Assembly: GCA_963731125.1 (NCBI GenBank)
Contig: CAVSVP010000007.1
Location: 682,001-746,000 of the forward strand
Source: CAVSVP01 sp963731125
Lineage (GTDB): Bacteria > Pseudomonadota > Gammaproteobacteria > Competibacterales > Competibacteraceae
Length of the DNA stretch: 64,000 bases
Direction of reading: 5' to 3'
Made by a program: the position numbers and the translations under genes. Shown here in pieces: positions 58,240 to 64,000 of this stretch. The notes under the pieces were generated by a model. That model ran no database searches. It worked only from the letters and a program-made list of their open reading frames with translations, and was not told the origin of the DNA. Position 1 is the first letter of the stretch; every line of letters starts with the position of its first letter.

Positions 58240-59251
58240 ACAGAAAACCCTCGGCGAGCAGGTTCATTCAACCCGTAGTTCACAAAATTCAGCCGGTAAA
58301 GTCACTCTGGAACGGGGGAAAAAGCTACGCGGGGCGGAAAAAATGGCTCGCATACCGGTAAAAATCACTCCTACCACGCCTGAGGAGCGGTTGCGCAAAC
58401 CCACATGGATTCGTGCACCGTTTCCCGGTAATCCAGACGTGTTGCGCCTAAAAAAGGTGTTGCGGGAAAACCGTCTGCATACTGTCTGTGAAGAGGCCAA
58501 CTGTCCCAATCTAGGGGAATGTTTTGCCCACGGGACTGCCACTTTTATGATTATGGGTGATATTTGTACCCGCCGTTGCCCTTTCTGTGATGTAGGACAT
58601 GGTCGACCCAATCCTCTGGATATCGATGAACCGATTAACTTAGCCAAAACTATCGCCGCCATGGGACTAAACTACGTGGTGATCACCTCAGTAGACCGGG
58701 ATGATTTGCGCGACGGCGGTGCTGCTCACTTTGTGGCTTGTATCCAGGAAATCCGTCAGCGTCATCCGGGTATTACTATTGAAATTTTGACCCCCGACTT
58801 CCGGGGGCGTATGGAAATAGCGCTAGATATTCTAGCGCAAGTCCCCCCTGATATTTTTAATCATAATCTGGAAACGATTCCGCGTCTTTATCGACTGGCT
58901 CGTCCTGGTTCCGATTATCAGTATTCTCTGGATCTACTGAAACGCTTTAAGGAACGCCATTCGGATATTCCTACCAAGTCCGGTTTAATGTTAGGGTTAG
59001 GAGAGTCTCTGGAGGAGATAGAAAGCGTGATGCAGGATCTAAGAACTCATCATGTGGAGATGTTAACGCTGGGCCAATACCTGCAGCCCAGTGCTTACCA
59101 TTTACCGGTGAGACGCTACGTGCCTCCTGAGGAATTCGATCATTTGCGGGAGATAGGTGACGCTATGGGATTTGCCCATGTGGCTTCCGGTCCTATGGTC
59201 CGTTCTTCTTACCACGCTGATCTTCAGGTTAAGGGAAAATTTAAAGGTTGA
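58232..59251 (+). CDS. lipA: Lipoyl synthase
   Basis: LipA is a radical SAM enzyme that inserts two sulfur atoms into protein-bound octanoyl groups. The 339-residue product has the auxiliary cluster cysteines in VCEEANCPNLGECFAHGTAT, the radical SAM CxxxCxxC in GDICTRRCPFCDVGHGRPNP, and the C-terminal GPMVRSSYHADLQ serine that binds the auxiliary cluster. The region ERGKKLRGAEKMARIPVKIT matches the usual start, so the first 35 residues may be a slightly longer leader. It closes the cell-envelope/lipoate run. Confidence 0.96.
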   Translation: MPEQKTLGEQVHSTRSSQNSAGKVTLERGKKLRGAEKMARIPVKITPTTPEERLRKPTWIRAPFPGNPDVLRLKKVLRENRLHTVCEEANCPNLGECFAHGTATFMIMGDICTRRCPFCDVGHGRPNPLDIDEPINLAKTIAAMGLNYVVITSVDRDDLRDGGAAHFVACIQEIRQRHPGITIEILTPDFRGRMEIALDILAQVPPDIFNHNLETIPRLYRLARPGSDYQYSLDLLKRFKERHSDIPTKSGLMLGLGESLEEIESVMQDLRTHHVEMLTLGQYLQPSAYHLPVRRYVPPEEFDHLREIGDAMGFAHVASGPMVRSSYHADLQVKGKFKG

Positions 59252-59533
59252 TGGTTTCTCTCTAATGTGATGACTTTGGGCTTAATAGAAGCGTTATCAC
59301 TATCCTTAGGCCCATGCTTGCATAAGCCAGACTCTAGCTGTCCAGGCATGATCATGCACCGCCACTCAACCCTGCCATCCGGCAGGGGTTCGCCACCGCG
59401 CATCTTCCTAGGCGATTGAATTGAAAGTATAGAATAACACTCACTGTGATCGGCCATAAGAAGTGGATTATTTACGATGGTGTTTACGAAGTGTGATTGC
59501 GAAGTGTGATTGCGGGAAAATCTTTTTTAAACA
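59252..59533. other. Gene-free interval after lipA
   Basis: No supported gene. Short open frames here lack ribosome-binding sites or recognisable sequence. The stretch probably holds the lipA terminator and the promoter of the following PLP enzyme gene; neither is clear by eye. Confidence 0.4.
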
Positions 59534-61021
59534 GTGGCAATAACGATGCGCGGTCAAAAACTGCTTGATTATTTACAGCAGGATTTCATGGGTTTGGATA
59601 CAACGTATCCTTTAGCAGACGGGCGAATCACTCGCCGTCACTACTTAGATTCTGCCGCCTCGACTTTAGCGATGCGCAGTGCCTATCAGGTTGCCCAGCA
59701 ATTTCTTCGGCATTATTCTAATACCCACAGTCAACTGTATTTTTCAGCGCGTATTGCGACGGAGACCTACCGCTGGGCTCACGAACAGGTGCTTCATTTT
59801 GTGCATGCCGATCCCGACCGCTACACCTGCTTTTTTACGGGAAATGGATCTACGGCTGGATTTAACCGACTGGCACGTATTCTTGCACTGCAACGCCCAG
59901 AACGGGATGTTGTATTAGTCTCCCAGATGGAACATCATTCTAATGACTTACCGCATCGTAAGTACGCTAAACAAGTTTTACATGTGCCTGTTGAAGGGCA
60001 AGCGCCTGCTTTAGGTCGTATCGATTTGACGGCCTTACAGGAGCTATTAAGTTCCTATCGGGGGCGTGTCAATTACGTTGCCGTAACCGGCGCTAGCAAC
60101 GTCACCGGTATCATCAATGCAATTCAAGAAATTGCCAGATTAGCACATGCTTATGACACCTGGATAATAGTAGATGCTTCCCAGCTCCTCGCTCACACAC
60201 CTGTGCAAGTTTGTGAGCCCACCGATTCGGAGTGTGATCTGGATTTCTTAGTGTTTTCTGGCCATAAAATATATGCTCCCGGATCGCCCGGAGTCGTTGT
60301 AGCAAACCGTACCTTATTGACGGATCAAGAACCAGAAGAAGTTGGTGGCGGTATGGTCGACAAAGTTTACTTGGAGAAATACTACGTTACAACCGTATTT
60401 CCCGAGCGCGAAGAGGCCGGCACGCCTAATATTGTCGGTGCGATATTTTTAGCCTCTGTGCTAGAACTGCTCCGGCGAATTGGTATGGCGCGTATCCATG
60501 AGAAGGAGATCTTGTTGTTAAATAAGTTAATCAATTGCCTTTCTCAAATACCGGAAGTGCAGTTGTATGGTTGTATGGATTTGCGACACATGCCGCGCAC
60601 CGGTACTATTGCTTTTAATCTGCGGGGTCTGGATCATGGTTTGGTAACAGCTATTTTAAATGATTATCATAACGTATCAGTTCGTAACGAATGCTTCTGT
60701 GCTCATCCTTTTGTGCGAGAAATGCTAAAAAAAGAATTATGGGAGTTGGAAATTGATGTTGACAGGGAAGATGCTCAGAAACTCATAAAACTTAAACAAG
60801 GCATGGTGCGTGCTAGCTTTGGCCTCTATACTACTGAAGCTGATATTAATGCACTGATTGTCGGTATTAAGGACATTCTTAATCAGCGTGAACATTACCA
60901 GCGCCTCTATAAGATAGATGCCGATGGTAGTTATTACCACCGCTCTTTCTCAATACCTGTGAAATCATTATTCGATCCAATTGCGATCCTTAATAAGTCA
61001 CTGTTGTGTTGTAATGAGTAA
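59534..61021 (+). CDS. Class-V aminotransferase (cysteine desulfurase-like) PLP enzyme
   Basis: The 495-residue product is a fold-type I PLP enzyme. Start is GTG 59534 or ATG 59546. Cofactor features: TGNGSTAGFNRLARILALQ (phosphate loop), VDASQLLAHTPVQV (Asp contacting the pyridine ring), FLVFSGHKIYAPGSPGVVVA with the Schiff-base Lys. A Cys in RNECFCAHPFVREMLKKELW occupies the place of the desulfurase nucleophile but in a CFC context. It is longer than SufS or IscS (about 400), with an extended C-terminus (about residues 430-495). No suf/isc or thio-modification genes adjoin, so substrate is open. Confidence 0.8.
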   Translation: MAITMRGQKLLDYLQQDFMGLDTTYPLADGRITRRHYLDSAASTLAMRSAYQVAQQFLRHYSNTHSQLYFSARIATETYRWAHEQVLHFVHADPDRYTCFFTGNGSTAGFNRLARILALQRPERDVVLVSQMEHHSNDLPHRKYAKQVLHVPVEGQAPALGRIDLTALQELLSSYRGRVNYVAVTGASNVTGIINAIQEIARLAHAYDTWIIVDASQLLAHTPVQVCEPTDSECDLDFLVFSGHKIYAPGSPGVVVANRTLLTDQEPEEVGGGMVDKVYLEKYYVTTVFPEREEAGTPNIVGAIFLASVLELLRRIGMARIHEKEILLLNKLINCLSQIPEVQLYGCMDLRHMPRTGTIAFNLRGLDHGLVTAILNDYHNVSVRNECFCAHPFVREMLKKELWELEIDVDREDAQKLIKLKQGMVRASFGLYTTEADINALIVGIKDILNQREHYQRLYKIDADGSYYHRSFSIPVKSLFDPIAILNKSLLCCNE

Positions 61022-61501
61022 CCGATAAGGAAAATTTAGCTTATACTTTTGCAGACTACGCCGGTGGAAAAAGTTTCTAAGCTTTTTAATGAATTTTTTT
61101 CTTGTATTTTGTATAAGCTTTTGTTTTTGCTCGCTGTCGAATAATACATTCTCTCATCTTGTCATCCGCTCTAATACCAATCGTTTTAGCTCCACTCGAT
61201 GGAAGTAACTCGAATCAATAAAATAAAAGCATTACTTTATACTCCTAGATTTTAACAGAAGTGATCCGTTGTATATTATGATGGCAGGAATGCTTCTCTT
61301 TTTTTATGATTTTTAAGTGGTGAATTATTCTTTTCAAGATGAGAAATTGTAGTTGTCGATTTTTATGTCAGTATTCACAGTGTAACAACATTTAACAGAC
61401 AGAAACGCTAAAATTGTTTAAATTTTTCAAAGGGGAATATCGTTTATGAGCTGAAAGATTATGAGTTTAGAAAAATCGAGTACGGCTAAAGGTAATAAAT
61501 T
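61022..61501. other. 480-base A+T-rich interval
   Basis: No gene recognised. The stretch is markedly A+T-rich relative to the flanks, with poly-T runs suited to termination of the upstream gene and several TATAAT-like boxes upstream of the next gene. I see no inverted repeat or RNA-gene structure. Confidence 0.4.
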
Positions 61502-62395
61502 ATGCGTAATCGGGCATATGCTTGGCTAACGTACAAGGTAATAGAATGGTTAGTAAAAGAACAGCAGGCTGCGGCTTTCCCTCGTCATCATTTTGAGCGT
61601 CTGCGTCTGGAAATAAAACCGTGTGACGTACTCCTGATAGGAGGACGTGCTCGTGTAAGCGGTGTGATTCGATTTATTACGCAAAGCCTATGGACACACT
61701 GTGCCATTTACATCGGCCGGCTTGATGATATCTGCCAGCAGGATATTCGAGAGCAGATAGCGCAACGGTATCCTCAGCTGTCAGATCAACAACTGCTTGT
61801 AGAAGCTTTGTTAGGAAAAGGAATCGTGGTTAGCCCATTGAAAAAATATCAACGGCATCATTTGCGTATTTGCCGCCCGAGCGGATTAGATGCAAAAGAC
61901 GCTCGACGAGTGATTACCCACGCGGTTGGACGTCTAGGTGAGAGTTATGATGTCCGTCAGCTGCTCGACCTTGCTCGTTTTTTATCTCCTTGGACCGTCA
62001 TGCCCCGGCGTTGGTGCTCGAGTTTATTTAAACCGCAAACCGAGGTACTTAAGCGAACCATATGCTCTTCCATGCTAGCGGAAGCTTTTGCTTCAGTGCA
62101 TTTTCCGGTTTTTCCTGAAGTGCCATCGCATAGCGATACTCATTCATCGCAACGAAACCTACGTTTGCTTACACCTCGAGATTTCGATCTTTCTCCTTAT
62201 TTTGAAATCATCAAGTATCCTTTGGCAGATGTGCAAGATTGGTGCTGGTACCGGCGGCTTCAGCACAACAACTCCAATGTTATGGTTGGCAGTGAAATTG
62301 ATTATCGTTGGTCTTCGGATTTATTCAGTGCATTAGGTGCTGCAAACAATAGTGATGCCTCATCAGGTTCGTCTAAGGCTAATTTTATTGAATAG
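61502..62395 (+). CDS. Permuted papain-like amidase/peptidase (YiiX/NlpC-P60 clan)
   Basis: The 297-residue product has the clan's order of active residues: PCDVLLIGGRARVSGVIRFI, His in SLWTHCAIYIGRLDD (around residue 64), an acidic partner in LLVEALLGKGIVVSPL, and the nucleophile Cys in LKRTICSSMLAEAFASVHFP (around 187). His before Cys is the permuted arrangement. Known members act on peptide or acyl bonds, often in lipids or cell wall; substrate is not deducible. No signal peptide is seen. An A+T-rich gap precedes it and a large palindrome follows. Confidence 0.7.
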   Translation: MRNRAYAWLTYKVIEWLVKEQQAAAFPRHHFERLRLEIKPCDVLLIGGRARVSGVIRFITQSLWTHCAIYIGRLDDICQQDIREQIAQRYPQLSDQQLLVEALLGKGIVVSPLKKYQRHHLRICRPSGLDAKDARRVITHAVGRLGESYDVRQLLDLARFLSPWTVMPRRWCSSLFKPQTEVLKRTICSSMLAEAFASVHFPVFPEVPSHSDTHSSQRNLRLLTPRDFDLSPYFEIIKYPLADVQDWCWYRRLQHNNSNVMVGSEIDYRWSSDLFSALGAANNSDASSGSSKANFIE

Positions 62396-62456
62396 ACATT
62401 ATCGGAAATAAGCTATTGACCAACTTAACTACCTGTACATCAAGGATAATAATTCG

Positions 62457-62511
62457 CCGAAACCTTAAAACTGATAATGTCTAATAGACATTATCAGTTT
62501 TAAGGTTTCGG
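62457..62511. repeat. Perfect palindrome, 26-bp arms and 3-base loop
   Basis: CCGAAACCTTAAAACTGATA(ATGTCT) on the left arm is exactly complementary to the right arm, with AAT between them. Sixty bases upstream, directly after the preceding stop codon, AGACATTATC occurs again. Such a long perfect hairpin is more than a usual terminator and may mark the border of mobile DNA or two abutting element ends. Confidence 0.85.
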
Positions 62512-62736
62512 CCTATGAGCCCAAACGACGGTTGGGCAACTATTATCTGGTTGATATAAAGCAATTTTATCCTTTCGACGATACACAATCGTCTCACGTT
62601 TGATCGCCACACTCCCCTCTCGCTGACCAGAAAACAACGACTTAGACGCAGAAACAGGGTGATCCTTGTCTGGCAAAGGGGACGATTAGGTATATAATCC
62701 GTCAATGCCACCTAATAGTCTCATCCGGAGTGCCCG

Positions 62737-63402
62737 ATGACCAACTCCCGCCTATCGCCTCCCGCGCACGTCGAGCGCCTGCTCCAACCCAACATGGTGA
62801 TGACCGTCAGGCAGTTACGCCAGGCGCTCAATGAGCGTGCGCGCAGCAGCGTGTTCCGTGATCTCAAGCAGATCGATGTAATCACCAGCTACTCCCACAC
62901 CGGGCAATACCACGCGCTCAAATCGACAGCGAGATTTGATCAACCCGGCTTATGGTTTTTCAACGGCATTGGCTTTGCCCGGTACGGCACGCTGAAGGCA
63001 ACACTGGTCGAACTGATTGCGGAGGCGCAAGCCGGGATGACCCACAAAGAATTAAAGACGCTGTTGCGGGTGGCCGTGCAAAACGCCTTAACGGAGTTGG
63101 TGGCGTCAAATACCGTGGGGAGGCGCTTACTGCCCAAGCGGCTCTCGCTCTATGTCAGTCAGGATCGCCACCAGGGCGCGGCGCAATTCCGGCGTCGGAT
63201 GAGCCTACTGGAGAAAGCCGCCGAAACCGTCTTACCCCCGGACAATGTTCGGCTTGAAATCTTGCTGGACATCATTCGAACTACCCCGCGGCGCACCGAT
63301 GCGAAGGCCCTGGGTGCGGGGCTCAGAGAACGGGCAATCGCCATCGAGGATCGTGAGGTGACGGCCGTATTGCGCTACTATGACATTAAACAAAACGGAT
63401 GA
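62737..63402 (+). CDS. Winged-helix protein of unknown function
   Basis: The 221-residue product starts at ATG 62737, with CCGGAG about six bases upstream and a TATATAATCC box around 62691. The N-terminus has a helix-turn-helix/winged-helix look (MVMTVRQLRQALNERARSSV then FRDLKQIDVITSYSHTGQYH). A second repeat-like segment follows (HKELKTLLRVAVQNALTELV), then a C-terminal charged region. It lies between the large palindrome and the IS at 63418, pointing toward that IS, so it could be a passenger or regulator gene of a mobile element. I do not recognise a named family. Confidence 0.65.
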   Translation: MTNSRLSPPAHVERLLQPNMVMTVRQLRQALNERARSSVFRDLKQIDVITSYSHTGQYHALKSTARFDQPGLWFFNGIGFARYGTLKATLVELIAEAQAGMTHKELKTLLRVAVQNALTELVASNTVGRRLLPKRLSLYVSQDRHQGAAQFRRRMSLLEKAAETVLPPDNVRLEILLDIIRTTPRRTDAKALGAGLRERAIAIEDREVTAVLRYYDIKQNG

Positions 63403-63417
63403 TGAAATCATCGGTCT

Positions 63418-64000
63418 TAGGACTTACGCATTGACGGCAGGTCGAAATTGTGGATTGAGATATTCCTTGCCAGAGATGAAGGTGCTGACAACCGACGCCA
63501 CGACGTCCTTGTCCAAATCTCGCTGCCATGGGTAGGCGTTGCTGATGAGTTCCGTTAACTGCATCCGTTGCAGGTGAACGTAGCTACCCAGGGCGGCAAA
63601 GATAGGATTGAGTATCGGCACGTTGCCGCGCACCTGGAACCTCTCGAGATGGCAGACCTGCTTGATCCTTCGGTGGTACTGCGCAATGTGCCAATGCTGG
63701 TCATGCAGCTTCTCGAACGCCCCCTGCCCAAAGGCCGGGCAGGCGTCAGTCTGCGGCAGGAAAACCACGTAATGGCGCCGTTGGTCTTTTAACTGCGTCC
63801 GACACCCTTTGACCTCGCCGAACTCGCGCAACCACACCCCCTGCCCTTCGGCCGGGATCGTTAGCTGCTGCCCCTGTACCCATTGGCCTTTTTCCAGAGA
63901 CACCCGGCGGTTGCTTTCCACGGCAACCAGAAACCCCAGCGGGTGGTTTCTGACCCGCTGGAGGTGGTCTGCACACGAATACCACCTGTCCCCGGTCACG
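63418..64000 (-). mobile_element. IS end and 3' part of its transposase, cut by window edge
   Basis: The element terminus is TAGGACTTACGCA at 63418-63430. The same sequence in inverted orientation lies at 35425-35437 at the end of another transposase gene, so both may be the same kind of IS end. The rest of this element lies beyond the right edge. Confidence 0.7.
63424..64000 (-). CDS. DDE transposase, C-terminal part
   Basis: On the minus strand the frame is open from the window edge to a TAA at 63424-63426 that lies within the element's terminal repeat. It has FGEVKGCRTQLKDQRRHYVV, then FEKLHDQHWHIAQYHRRIKQ with a probable third catalytic Glu nearby (YHRRIKQVCHLERFQVRG), and HLQRMQLTELISNAYPWQRD. 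The pattern of an intervening catalytic segment followed by a helical tail is that of IS4-clan transposases, but family is not certain. The 5' portion is outside the window. Confidence 0.75.
   Translation of the reverse strand, partial: VTGDRWYSCADHLQRVRNHPLGFLVAVESNRRVSLEKGQWVQGQQLTIPAEGQGVWLREFGEVKGCRTQLKDQRRHYVVFLPQTDACPAFGQGAFEKLHDQHWHIAQYHRRIKQVCHLERFQVRGNVPILNPIFAALGSYVHLQRMQLTELISNAYPWQRDLDKDVVASVVSTFISGKEYLNPQFRPAVNA

Noticed and set aside
62400..62720. Possible CRISPR-like repeats around the palindrome
   Set aside because: Only one perfect palindrome plus one short repeat of its core; no regular spacing or spacers.

Overview
The window is a chromosomal segment of a gammaproteobacterium. 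The support is a complete rrn operon (16S, tRNA-Ile, tRNA-Ala, 23S, 5S) with gammaproteobacterial-type rRNA, and a gene order matching the Pseudomonas proC-yggS-pilT ... ruvX-yqgE-tonB-gshB ... pil/chp neighbourhood, followed by standard gatCAB, mreBCD/mrdA/rodA and lipB/lipA clusters. Genus cannot be fixed by eye. Housekeeping blocks are tightly packed, but three places are heavily loaded with decayed or nested insertion sequences, so this looks like a lineage with recent IS proliferation.

Layout. 1-9000: proC (cut by the window edge), a small exported protein, yggS, pilT, then gshB-tonB-like-yqgE-ruvX and a PyrK-like reductase gene that is split by an ISKra4-like element (3789-5519) with a 9-bp target duplication. 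9591-16399: twitching-motility chemotaxis genes pilI, pilJ, chpA and a second CheW-type gene. 16524-18611: a large thioredoxin-fold/glycosidase-like protein (YyaL family). 18851-21096: an IS701-type element cut by an IS1-family element, next to a 155-bp MITE. 21244-26553: the rrn operon with a near-consensus promoter, boxA sites and RNase III processing stems. 26621-29859: a small hypothetical gene, nadC, hemJ, clcA.

29889-37219 is a 7.3-kb mosaic of mobile DNA: a truncated transposase, an IS66-type transposase, an ORF-less group II intron, a DDE transposase gene interrupted by an ISAzo13 element that itself carries an amber codon, and an element whose transposase needs a frameshift. 37430-46717: argC, then rluE, an alpha/beta hydrolase, ubiX, mpl, a membrane protein, hslO and gatB-gatA-gatC on the minus strand. 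46837-59251: mreB-mreC-mreD-mrdA-rodA-mltB-rlpA-dacC-dat-ybeD-lipB-lipA on the plus strand, i.e. cell-shape machinery, septal and sidewall peptidoglycan trimming, D-amino-acid handling, and lipoate attachment. 59534-62395: a class-V PLP enzyme and a permuted-papain-like protein. 62457-64000: a perfect 26-bp-arm palindrome, a winged-helix protein and the end of another IS, cut by the window edge.

The most noteworthy points are the loss or relocation of expected neighbours (pilU, pyrR/B/C, pilG, pilH, pilK) from an otherwise conserved locus; a tandemly duplicated Hpt domain in ChpA; the MITE sharing its ends with a nearby broken IS; the ORF-less group II intron; and the nested IS island.
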